A DNA stretch of 64,000 nucleotides. It comes from Sepioteuthis lessoniana (Eukaryota > Mollusca > Cephalopoda > Myopsida > Loliginidae). The position numbers were made by a program, and so were the translations under genes. The notes beneath the pieces were generated by a model. It was not told the origin of the DNA. It saw only the letters and a program-made list of their open reading frames with translations, and searched no databases. Location of the stretch: contig OY757921.1 of NCBI GenBank assembly GCA_963585895.1, positions 81,506,953 to 81,570,952 on the forward strand, given 5' to 3'. Shown here one piece after another: positions 1-11,600 of this stretch (the stretch's first letter is position 1; every line of letters begins with the position of its first letter).

Positions 1-140
1 GACTCAAAGGCTCCTTTTTCAAGGTGTAGGAGAGGGTGCTACTCCTTTCTCTGGATTGCTCCACTTTACCCTTGATACGTACCTTATAATGCTGAGTGTT
101 AAGGAGGTATCAAGTACCATTTTTTGAGTCTTTGGTATGA
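1..140 (-). repeat. SINE-A, 5' part outside or truncated
   Basis: Matches the body and 3' part of SINE-A in reverse (the block with CCTTGATACGTACCTTATAA and TACCATTTTTTGAGTC). The tRNA-like head is absent beyond 140. Confidence 0.75.
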
Positions 141-799
141 AAGCAAAAAAACAAAAACAAAACAAAAAAACAAACTTAAGATCATAAAAAGAAAAATTCC
201 GTGGTCTTTAAACAATCATGTGTGTGTGAAGTGGCCATCACCTTGCCAAACATAGGGAAGACCCCGCCTTCAAACAGCTGAAAGTTTCTCTGTGGAAATT
301 TCCTGGGATAACGCAGAATAATTCTCTAACCACCCACGTTGTGTTTTTAAGATTTGGACAACGAATCAAACGATTATCGCCGCTTTAGCAAATAGACGAC
401 TGCCACCACACAATTAAGTAAGAAAAAAAATCCACACCCAGATTTGCAACAATATTTAGTATATATTAAAGAAAATGTAATTCAACAGTTTTTACATTCA
501 ACACTCATACATAAGTACAAATTTTGACGGGACCGTCTGGTACTAGCTTATCTTTTATCTTCTACACAGGTAGTTTAGTACAAGGCAAACTTTACAATAG
601 TTATTTTTGTTTTTTCTTCACTGCATCGTATTTAGACGGGTTCCTCACTTTCTCTACTCAGTGCTGTCTCGTACAAGGTAAATAAAGCTCAAAGTTTGGG
701 GAAGCTGTTTCGTTTGACCTCGATCTCGTCCGTCCAATCTCAACTCCAATCTTATCCCCGTTTCTCTTTAGGTTTCATTTACGAATATTCATAACTCGG

Positions 800-800
<1 letters not shown>
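141..800. other. No recognisable gene or repeat
   Basis: AT-rich stretch with an A-rich run near 147-175. I see no coding frame or known repeat family in it. Confidence 0.4.

Positions 801-852
<52 letters not shown>
801..852. repeat. (AT)n microsatellite
   Basis: About 52 bp of alternating AT, directly visible. Confidence 0.97.
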
Positions 853-853
<1 letters not shown>

Positions 854-897
854 CTTGGAGTAAGCAACAAGTCATTAGTCTCTTCATGAATTTCATG

Positions 898-1482
898 TGT
901 TTTAATCCAGATGGCACCATCTCTTCATTGAATGAAAAACCCCTGAAATTAGTAGACTAATTCATATACCTCAGCAGCAATATCTCATCTACTAAAAGTG
1001 ATGTGAACATATGTATAGATAAAGCATGGACTGCCAATGACGGGTTAAGGACCATATAGAAGTCTACCGTCTCTGATAGAATAATAATGGAATTCTTCCA
1101 AGTGGTAGCAGTCTCAGCACTACTGTATGGTTGCACCAATTGGTCTCTAACGAAACACTTTGGACAAAAAGCTACATAGAAAATACAAAAGGATGCTGCG
1201 TGGTGTTTTCAACAATTCTTAGAAGTAGCACCGTATAACACAGCAGTTGTATGACCACTTACCTTCCATCTCACAAACCATCCAAGTAAGCCGGACAAGA
1301 CATGCCGGTCACTACTGGGGAAGTATTGACGAACTGATAAGCGAATTTCTTCTATGGACTACTACACATGGACACGTCAGTATTGGCCGACCATCAAAAT
1401 CATACATTCATCAACTCTGCGCAGACATTGGGTGTCGTCTGGTGGACCTACCAAATGATGGCTGATAGGGACGGATGGTGAC

Positions 1483-1484
<2 letters not shown>
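898..1484 (+). mobile_element. LINE-alpha fragment (reverse transcriptase C-terminal part), broken
   Basis: Translated pieces match the end of the same reverse transcriptase as the copy at 20117-20981: KPLKLVD, then LLYGCTNWSLTKHF, then VSRTRHAGHYWGS and GRPSKSYIHQLCADIGC. Several stops and frameshifts interrupt it, so it is a pseudogene. It runs into a (GA)n tract instead of the usual TGA-repeat tail. Confidence 0.8.

Positions 1485-1545
<61 letters not shown>
1485..1545. repeat. (GA)n microsatellite
   Basis: About 60 bp of GA repeats directly after the LINE-alpha fragment. Confidence 0.97.
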
Positions 1546-1547
<2 letters not shown>

Positions 1548-2011
1548 AATCTTTGCCGTAGGTACTCCTTAATGAGGATAATAATGATAATTATGATACT
1601 TCCAAAACGTTGAAAAAACATCTTTCTTATTAAATAATTATTTTAGGCTTCTTTTTTTCAGTCTTCATCGTATTTGGATTTTTACCCTAAGAAAATTTTG
1701 TAAAAGGTCAGAATAAATGGTAATTAGAAGGTGCAATATCAGATAAATACGGCTATCAAAGGAAAAGTCAAGCGATAACAATTTTGCAGGGTTAACAAGA
1801 AACATACATTCTATGTTATCTTGATGGAATATTACACTTTTTCTCTTTATTAATTCAGGATAAATTTGATGGCTGTCTTCAACAGGTTAAACTGTGAGTC
1901 AATAATTTTGTTCTCCAAAAAGAGCTTGCAGGAGAGGATCCCCTTCGAATACATCGTATCTTCTTCTTGGTTAGAAGTGGTTTATTTTACCTGTCCTATT
2001 ATTTAAGCCCT
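1546..2011. other. No recognisable feature
   Basis: AT-rich single-copy-looking sequence; no supported frame. Confidence 0.4.
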
Positions 2012-2604
2012 ACCAGTGGAGCTTAGAATACGTCGATTGTATCCTCAACAGAAAAGTAAGACCCCTTACAAAAAAGGGTATCCTGGATAGGACACAATAC
2101 TGCACCTGCTTAAGTTCTGTAGCTCTGGGAAATATGGAGAACCCTTTCATTGCCATTACTCCCAGGTCGACTCTGACCCTGAGTGGGTAGTACATGTTAG
2201 AGTCCCACCCTATTACAAGTAGATCTCTTTTGAAAATTATAAGTATTAAATAATAATACCTGAAATCTTGTTTGTACAATTTAAATTTGAATTTAATTTA
2301 AATAGAAATAATAACTTGAAACTTTATAATTGTGTAGGAATTATTAGCATTTGATAGGAATACTTGAAACCTTATAATTGTGTATGAATTATTAGTATTA
2401 GATTGGAATACTTGAAATCATACAGTTGTGTATACATTTTTTATATTGGAGAAGAATTATTAAGAAATAAATGCAATTTAGAAAAGTACAATGGAAAAGT
2501 GAAAATAAAGTTATGATTATAATCAAGCATTTAGAAATAAATCAAATTTCGACATTGAATAACCCATTTGGAGTTGATATGCCGTTAAACAAGTAAACCA
2601 AACC
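2012..2604 (+). repeat. Composite repeat D with body and stem-loop tail
   Basis: Head at 2012-2225 (CATTGCCATTACTCCCAGG and GGTAGTAC.TGTTAG motifs), AT-rich body with repeated GGAATACTTGAAA units at about 2300-2420, and the terminal tail GATATGCCGTTAAAC near 2577. See the finding on the shared tail. Confidence 0.7.
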
Positions 2605-3965
2605 TTGCCCAATAATCCCTTGCAATTCACATTGTTGCAAACTCCACTATCAAAATGTCTTTTAAAAAAATAGAACATTTTCATAACATTTAAAAAACAA
2701 ATCGTTCACAGAAACACAATGTGGTAGTTTTGTTCGGTTTAAGTAATAATGGAAGACGTTTTTTTTTAACATTAATTTTATTGAATAACTTGTTTACTGT
2801 TTTGTCTCATTTTCTTTGACATCTTTCAGGCAACTTCACTATCTACCCCCCCCCCCGAACGTCTTTTGTTGGTTTGCCACAGTATTGGTAAATTGCAATG
2901 AGTTATGCCTGGTCACCAAGAGAAAAAAAATCAGTCTACCGTTATTCTGATTGAATATTACACTCCTTCTTTTAATTTAAAAAAGTTTTTATCGATTGAT
3001 TCTTACAGTTCGTCTAAGTGGGAACAGTACTTGTTCGAAATGATCGTTTGGTTCTCTGTAAAAACCCATAGAAGAGAGAACTTTTCTAATTTCCCCCGTA
3101 TAAAGAGCATCACTTTTTCCTTTGCCACACGATCTTTTTGCTTTCTACAGTATTGTACAAAAAGTTGGAAGCGAAAAGTCATTTGCAAAAGACTAATCCC
3201 AAATTAGGAAATCAAATCAAGGAAAAGAAAAATTTCCGAACTATCTTATTTTTTAGTATTTTTAAGAATTTTTTTTTTTAGAAAATTGTGACTTTTCGCA
3301 ACAACTTAGGGAAATTTGACAACAACAATAATCAAGCAAGATAATCACTTCCTATGTAAGTCTAAGCCATTGAAGATTCATTAAAACTCGTGGAAATAAT
3401 AAACAATGGTTCAGTTTTTTTTTTACTGTCTGTTTTTTGTTCAATACCGTACGTTTTAGTATAGTACTGACTTTGCTTCACTTGTTACGATTTATTTCAA
3501 AATCAGAACATTTTATTCAGATTCAATAAGCGAATCATAGAAAAATATAGTTTGGTATTTAGAATAATTATTATTTTGTATATAACTTGTTTGTATTTAG
3601 AATAATTATTATTCGCTTTAACTAATGGCTAAATCATACATGTGAACGACTACGATAAATAAACTGATGCGAATGATTTTCATTGCTTGATAGTCTGAGT
3701 AGGTTAATTATTTTTTGCTTCGTATGTAAAGTCTTGATATAATTGCTATCTACCTTAACTGATTCATCTGACAGTGGAGTAGCGTTCAACAAGAAATGTT
3801 TAGCACAAAACTTTGCAAACCACATTTGAGATGGTCAAGAATTTTCAGTACCTTTTCCATAAACAGCACCAAAAATTTGCAATTTTTATATTGAATAGCA
3901 TTCTAAATTTTCAATAAAAATATTATTATAGGAAAAAGACAAAAGGAATGAATTAAGAGACTAAA
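2605..3965. other. No recognisable gene
   Basis: AT-rich DNA with short ORFs only on both strands (the longest is 100 residues at 2905-3207, without recognisable motifs). A short direct repeat of about 30 bp around TAGAATAATTATTATT occurs at 3559 and 3598. Confidence 0.4.
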
Positions 3966-4052
3966 GGTGAAAATCACTGAAGTTAAGCAGCGATAAACCC
4001 GTTCAGTATTTAAATGGATGACCACTTCGTAACTGTAGGTAATGTGAGCAAC
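3966..4052 (+). repeat. 5S rRNA-derived sequence (SINE head or pseudogene)
   Basis: The stretch around GAAGTTAAGCAGCGATAAAC and AGTATTTAAATGGATGACC aligns with the core of animal 5S rRNA, including a degenerate internal promoter C-box. The downstream ATGTGAGCAACCTAAGG resembles what follows the copy at 62222, suggesting one dispersed family. Confidence 0.6.
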
Positions 4053-4641
4053 CTAAGGTCTTTGTAGCAGATTAAACACAGTTGGGATGAATTTTTTTCT
4101 TTGAAGATAAGATCCGAATATCACAATTTCCTTACCCATGTTAGAATAAAAATATACAAATGCCATTTAAAAAAAAAAAAAAGAAATGCTTGCCGATATA
4201 ATAACGGTTGCATTACAATCAAAATTCCATCTTTCTGAATAAAGTTAGAAAAAACTAAATATTGATAATGCCATCAAACATAAATAAAACTAATATTTTG
4301 GGTTACTCAGTATATTTTTTGACAATATTTCTCTGGTATTTATAGAAATTGTAAAAGTTGTTATCATAGAAAAATCAGTCCATAAAAATAAAGAAAATAT
4401 AATCTGGAATAGATAAAATCGCAAATTCCATTGTCGACTATGATCTTAAAAATCCCACCCTGCAAATTCTATTTTGCGAATTCATTTATATCATGGATAA
4501 TTCAATACTTTTCCATGAAGAATCAAGCCGAATTTCTTTAGATAAATTTGATAACTTTGTGAAACTTTGAAATTTAAGTCATGGATGCAAAGTGCTATTT
4601 TGCTTTTGGCCTAAAACCATTCTAAATTAGATGACCTGGTT
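4053..4641. other. No recognisable feature
   Basis: AT-rich, no supported frame or repeat. Confidence 0.35.
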
Positions 4642-5045
4642 GGGATCACTTCCTGTCAGCGTGGGTTATATGATAACTGTACCCTCTGCACAAGGGTAAG
4701 ACTACCCCACCAAAAGGGTTTTACTGGGTATGGCGCAAAACTTTATAAGATGCTAAGACTCTAGTTCTGGCTCTGAGGAATGTAGAATACCACTTCATTT
4801 TCATTACTCCCAGGTCTAGTGTGACCCTGAATGGTAGTACCTGTTAAGGTCCTGTTTATGGATCAAAATGGATCTGTTTAAAAATTATTCGTATTCGATA
4901 GGACCGTGTGCCAAAAAAGTTCTTAAGAAATAACTACGCAAAAAAATATAAATATGAAGTACAATGAAAGCGATTCCCTAACCTCTAGGCATAAAATAAC
5001 CCTAGACGGACTGACAAACTAAACAATAAATCAATTGGTTGGGAT
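4642..5045 (+). repeat. Composite repeat D with variant tail
   Basis: Head motif ATTACTCCCAGGTCTAGTG, body, and the second tail type GCATAAAATAACCCTAGACG near 4989, ending in an AATCAATTGG-like run. It lies about 170 bp past the OATP stop. Confidence 0.7.
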
Positions 5046-5216
5046 CGACTTTTTCTTTGAAGATAAGATCTGAGTATCACAGTCTTTTCATCCCATTCAA
5101 TTCTCTCCGCTGTGAATCAGCAGATTTTCGCTACCTCCCCGAAAAGAAAAAAAAAAAAAAAACAAAAACACAAAACCAAAAGACTCCCTTTTTCATCCAG
5201 GTTTTATAGTCTCTAT
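5046..5216 (-). other. Probable start of OATP 3' UTR
   Basis: Sequence immediately after the stop codon in transcript direction. I do not see a convincing minus-strand AATAAA before the composite repeat that ends near 5045, so the cleavage site is unassigned. Confidence 0.4.
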
Positions 5217-5671
5217 TTATAAACGGGTACTCATCGGATTTAAACGAACACCTGATACATTATCGCTCCCTGTTGTGCTTCCGTTACTGACTGTATATTC
5301 CTTCCCATCATGCTCAGTTTTGTTTCTATTATCGTTTGGTAAAATGTTGATTCTGCTGCTCACACTTGATATGTGCTCTTTTGGTGGTACTGCCGTTTTC
5401 TTGGCTTCACCGAATGTCATTTTTCTAGAAAACTTGTTTTGTGATTGTCCACTTTGTACCAGGCGTTTTTCTTCAACGTAAGCGGCCACGAAAGCTCCGA
5501 TCAGCACAAAACCACTGAGAAAACGCAGGCTGACTGTCAACACGTGGATTTTAATTCTCATATCTTTGATATCATAGAGAAGACATTCTCCTCTGATGCC
5601 GCACGTCTCCGACCACCAGGCACACGTACTATCAAGAAGTTGGCCAAATACAATGGGACCAGGAAGCCAAC
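5217..5671 (-). CDS. OATP coding exon 9, C-terminus and stop (455 nt coding)
   Basis: Acceptor ATCTTATAG. It starts [20 protein letters not shown], the conserved P-G-P-I..G..iDstC.(l)W motif of OATPs, then membrane segment 12 and a hydrophilic tail of about 90 residues ending STRL and TAA at 5219-5217. The tail is basic and Ser/Thr-rich; the last three residues T-R-L fit a class I PDZ ligand. Confidence 0.93.
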
Positions 5672-8600
5672 CTATAAGATAAAACGGAAAAAATTCGGTA
5701 CGTTAAAATCAAGTATCAAGACAAACTATAATTATCATTATTATTCCTTGCGAAATTTTCATACTAGCGTTAGCTGAAGGACTTTTACTGAAGTATAAAT
5801 GACAGCGTGTTCGACAATGGCCCGGGAGACCTGGGTTCGATCCCAGGTCGAGTCATACCAAAGACTTTAAAAATGGTACTTGATACCTTCTTGCTTAACA
5901 CTCGGAAATATAAGGTACGTATCGAGGGTTAAGTGGAGCAATCCATGGAAAGGAGTAGCGCCCTCCCCTACACCTCGGTGTAGTAGCTATTGAAAAGGGA
6001 TCCTTCTGGTCGCCCTCGAGTACGGTCGTCAATTTTACTTACTTTATAAATGACAGCAAGTCTCCTCAGGTCTCCTGGACTCTTCTCAGTATTCTGGCTG
6101 ATTTCAAGAATACTTTCGTCTGGATGATCTCAATTCGTTCTCCGATTTCTAACTCATCTAGGCCCCTTTCCAAGTCTTTAGGGACTGTTCAAAGTGCGCC
6201 AGTTTCTACTGGTATCACCATCACTCTCATGTTCTACAGCTTTCTTAATTCTCTGACAAGGTCCAAGTACTTGTCTTTCTTTTCGCTTTCTTTGATTTTC
6301 ATTCTATGGTCCACTGGAGACGGCAAAGTTCATAATACGGCAAGTCCTTTTTTTTTGTTGATTATCACTTGGTGTGGTCTTCTGGCCGGGATTTCGTTTA
6401 TAAAAAAAGCAAATAATGTATTTTCAGCGTACTTTATTTCATACGTTATCATTATATTATCAATGTTTTTGTGTATCAACGGTGGGATTGGAATATTCAA
6501 ATAAACGTGGTCAGCTGCATTTAAGTCAAGACTACATTATTTATTATATTAAATTGATTTTGATAGTATTACAGTATAAATAAATAAGGGATTGAATATG
6601 TTCTCTTTATGTCATTGCATGTCGAAGAAATATGTTGTAGGTTAACGTAGCTAAAAGTAAGGGGTTGTTGATTACAGGCTATATATAACAAAAAACACCT
6701 TTTCGTGGTTAAAAATTAGGGGTCATTCATTACTCAAGTATATACGCTAAATATCATTAGAATTTTGTTTCGGGTCATTAAGATGCAATATGTTTTTTTC
6801 ATTTTCAGTAGCTTGGAAATATTTTATGATATTCGATGAATGGTAATGAAAATACATTTCTCGATTATTGTATTATCACCATAGCGTATATTTTTACGAT
6901 ATTCGATAAGTTGTAAGGATTACGCATATTTCTCGATTATTGTGTTCTTGGTACAATTTAAAAATATCTTTTACCATATTCGACGAGTTGTTTTAGTTAC
7001 GCATATTCCTCGATTATTGTGTGGGTATAATTCTAAAATATCTTTTGCCATATTCGATGTGTTGTGATAATTATGCATATTTCTCGATTATTGTTTTTTT
7101 TTTGCTTAATGGCATACCAACTTTCGTGGGTTATCTAATGGCAAACCTTCTTGTCTAAAGACAACAGTGGTACTATTTAACCAACAGATCAGGGGATAAG
7201 GGGGTTCATTCCTTTCCGAATTAATCCGAAAGTGAATATAATAGCGTTATTGGAGTTCGAACTTGCTTACTACGAGGTCGTAGTACAGCACATTCGCCAC
7301 TGCGCTACGGAGACTCCACCCCTCGATTTGTGTGTTCACGCTATAATGATACGTATATTTTTGCCATTGTCAGTAAATTATAATGATTATATATATTTCT
7401 CGATTATTGTGTTCTCGGCATGGAGGTGCCCGTGGTGTAATGGTTATCGTCAGACTAGGTTCTTCAACCTTGGTGAGGCAACTAGTCTAGGAGAAGGAAA
7501 ACTCAGAATCTAAACCTGTTAAACTCCGCTTAAAAAATTGACCTTGTGTCATATCCTGCTCAAGCGGAGGGGTTGGGTAAATATTGTGTTCTCGGCACCT
7601 AATCAGTAGCTTCTCGAGGGACACTATGTGTAAATGCCTAACAGTTTGGATGTAAACTGCTTCCCTGCTTACAGAGATTTGTTTATCACATTTACCAACC
7701 CCTCCGTTCAGGCAGGATATGACACAAGGTCAATTTTTAAGCGGAGTTTAACAGGTTTGAATTTAAAGTTTTCCTTCTCCTAGACTAGTTGCTTCACCAA
7801 GGTTGAAGAACCCAGTCTGCCATACTATTTACCCATAGCTGGAGGGAGAATAATTGGATTCATACATTTCCCAAGGTTATTAGTGCCATGTGAAATGCAA
7901 TCAGTCTCGTCCAGGATTTGAACTCGTATTGCCGTGTCCATTTCCTTCGACGATAACCATTACACCACAGGCACCTCTACTACAGAGATTTGTTTATAGT
8001 GTTGAAGGATTGTGTAGGGACAGTCTCACTTTATGGATGAGTTGATAACAGAAGAATGGTGCGTCAGTGTCACAGATTCTTCGAACAGCATTCTTCAGGT
8101 TTTAAATTCATAGGTTTTTCTTCTCTAAGACCAACATTGTCTATATTATCTTAGACTATTGTAGATTTGTCACATGAATCTGGAACATATAGAATAATAG
8201 GAGCGCAAAAATAGCTATTAAAAGAGGCAGAAGTCACTTCTTTTAGGTTAAGAACAAGGTAAAAATGAATATTTTAATGATTTCATACTTACCAAGAAGA
8301 GACGTCAAAAACGACATCATCCCTATTGCAATGGCCTTGTCTTCTTCAAGCACTGATCTGATAAAAGAAGTAAACGTTTTAGACATGTGTTTTCCAATCT
8401 TGGACCATTGGTGAGCCCTTATTATTTACATGTTTATTGAGACTCAATGATTTGTTTTTTCGATCAAACTTTATTTAGTATAAAATAAAATTGATGGAAA
8501 CTTTGACACTGACGGAAATCTGATCTCTCGATTGAAATAAAATAGGGATTTTTTCAAGCTGTGTTGGTACAACTGAATTATTGCTTCACACTTGGTTTTG

Positions 8601-11600
8601 TTTTGTTTAGTTTTATGGCATATCAACTATTGTAGGTTATTTAATCCCAAATAACCTTTATATATTAGATATTAGATATATACGATTTGGTTTAATTTAG
8701 TTTTATGGGATATCAACCATTGTAGGTTATTTGATGCCAAATCCTCTTTATATATTATATATCAAATATATATGATTTGGTTTAGTTGGATTTTATGGCA
8801 TATCGATCATTGTAGGTTATTTAATTCCAAATCCTCTTTATATATTAGATATTAGATATATACGATTTGGTTTAATTTAGTTTTATGGGATATTAACCAT
8901 TGTAGGTTATTTGATGCCAAATCCTCTTTATATATTATATATTAAATATATATGATTTGGTTTAGTTGGATTTTATTGCTTATCGATCATTGTAGGTTAT
9001 TTAATTCCAAATCTTCTTTATATATTAGATATTAGATATATACGATTTGGTTTAATTTAGTTTTATGGGATATTAACCATTGTAGGTTATTTGATGCCAA
9101 ATCCTCTTTATATATTATATATTAAATATATATGATTTGGTTTAGTTGGATTTTATGGCATATCGATCATTGTAGGTTATTTAATTCCAAATCTTCTTTA
9201 TATATTAGATATTAGATATATACGATTTGGTTTAATTTAGTTTTATGGGATATTAACCATTGTAGGTTATTTGATGCCAAATCCTCTTTATATATTATAT
9301 ATTAAATATATATGATTTGGTTTAGTTGGATTTTATTGCATATCGATCATTGTAGGTTATTTAATTCCAAATCCTCTTTATATATTAGATATTAGATATA
9401 TACGATTTGGTTTAATTTAGTTTTATGGGATATCAACCATTGTAGGTTATTTGATGCCAAATCCTCTTTACCTAGAAATTGTATACAAATAGCTTACGGT
9501 TCATGTTAATTAAAAATGACAAATATTTTTCTGATCATTTTATCAAAATTAAAAATTGAAAAACGTTTTTTGTTTTACCTGAGGAGAATCACGTAACCCG
9601 GCACAATGGCAAAAGTGCTGATGAAGGATTTTAGTAGGTTGATGCCAATGAAAGGATAAAGATAAGGACAGTCCGTTTCGCACAAGCCCGAAGTGGCTGT
9701 ACCGCCATTTTGAATGCAGTGACATAACGCAAATTCCTGAAGCTTAAACGGAAAAAAAAAAAAAATCAAAAAAAAAAAAAGATGAAAGATTGCAATTGTT
9801 TACATTTTTATTCCCAATATTTTAAAATGCAAATTTTAGTACCAGTAATGAGAAACGAACGAGGTAATGGCTTGACTTGAAGTTTTATTGAAATATAACA
9901 TAATTGTAGTCTGCTAGAGTGGAACTTTTTTGAATACATTGGTGGCTAATCTAAGGGGAGACAATTATGGTTGATTTCACCATGTTATCCTGATTTTAAG
10001 TTACAAAATGAATTTATTTTCTCAAAATGGTAGGACAACAAAACAGTTCCCGTCGTTCGAATCTCGTCCGAACTCAGCGTTTCGAAGGCAGATTTTCCAT
10101 GCAGGCATTACTAATTAAAGTAATTATCGACGAATAACCGTCCTAAATTTTTGTTATCAGTACAGTTGTGTACTTTAAAAATCTGCAATAACATAGGCTA
10201 TGAATTTATGTTTAACCTTTCCTCGTGGTGTAATGGTTAAAGCGATGAACTGCGGAATCGTAGTACGCGAGTTCGTACTCCAGTCGCGCTATTACGTTCA
10301 CTTTCGGGCAAATACCCTTGGGAAAGGTATGAACCCCCTTATTCTCCCTCCAGCTATGGGTAAATAGTAGGACGGACTAGGTTCTTCAGCCTTGGTGAGG
10401 CAACTAGTCTAGGAGAAGGAAAACTCTGAATTCAAACCTGTTAAACTCCGCTTAAAAATTGACCTTGTGTCATATCCTGCCCGAGCGGAGGGGTTGGTAA
10501 ATAGTACCTTTCCCCGTGATGTATTGGCTAACATGCTGGTTGTGATATCGTTGTAAGCCCGAATCGTCGAGTTCGAACTCCAGTCGTGCTATTAAGTTCA
10601 CTTTCCGGCTAATTCCCTTGGTAAAGGGATGAACCTCAGTTATGAGTTAAATAGTACCAATTGTCTCTTTATAAAAAGATGGCTTTGGCATTAGATAACC
10701 CACGAAAGTTGACATGCCATAAACAAAAAACAAACTAAACCAAACAATTATATAGTTTCAAGTGTTTATATCATTTCAAGTAACTAATAATATTCGTTTG
10801 TAAACTATATATGGCTTCAAGTATTCCTATCTAATACTAACAATTTTCAAATTGATCTATATAGCACTTTTTGCCCTGGAGCTCCAGATCATTGTCAATC
10901 TACCCCTTGATCACAAGATATCTCAGATGCTTTATAAATACAATACATTTTGTTAATTGTAGACTTTAAAGTGTAATGTCCGTCAAATGACTTCAGTAAG
11001 AATGTGAACTTTGAAATTAATCTTCAATCAAAAACTCTGAGATTAAGTCCCTATAAAAACAAACAAACAAAAAACAAAACAAAACAAAAAACAAAAGAAC
11101 AAAAATAAACTCCTTAGAATCACAAAGAAACGTTTTCAAATCCTTTTCAAAATGACATCATAAAATCGTTTGCGTTTTTACCGTTTGATTAAAGTTGGTG
11201 CACCCAGCGACACAAGGGGACAAATAATTCAGCCTATCGGAGCCGCATATTGGATAGAATTCCTCAGGACAATAGCAGGATGTCTGGCAGGAATGGTTCA
11301 CTTCGATGCCGGCTTGTCTGCAGACGAGGACAAGGAAACAGACAACGTGTCGAAAAGGTTCAGCCTTCACAAAAAACATTGACAATAAGTAACACATACA
11401 AAATTAATAAATAAATGATAAATAAAAGAAAAAAGAATTGTCTGAAGTCATGTTTATATATTAAAAGAAAAATATCGGATAACAACAGAGGAAAAATTGA
11501 GTCTCCTAATTTAGACCCTTGTTAGTATTTTATCACGGAAAATTTTCAGTAAAAAAGAATAGAACATTTTCATAATCATTTTAAGTACCGGACATTGGTG

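Noticed and set aside
2905-3207. 100-residue frame as a gene
   Set aside because: AT-rich, no motif, overlapped by an antisense frame of similar quality.
5445-5777. Plus-strand 110-residue frame
   Set aside because: Antisense to the last OATP coding exon, which has phase, splice and homology support.
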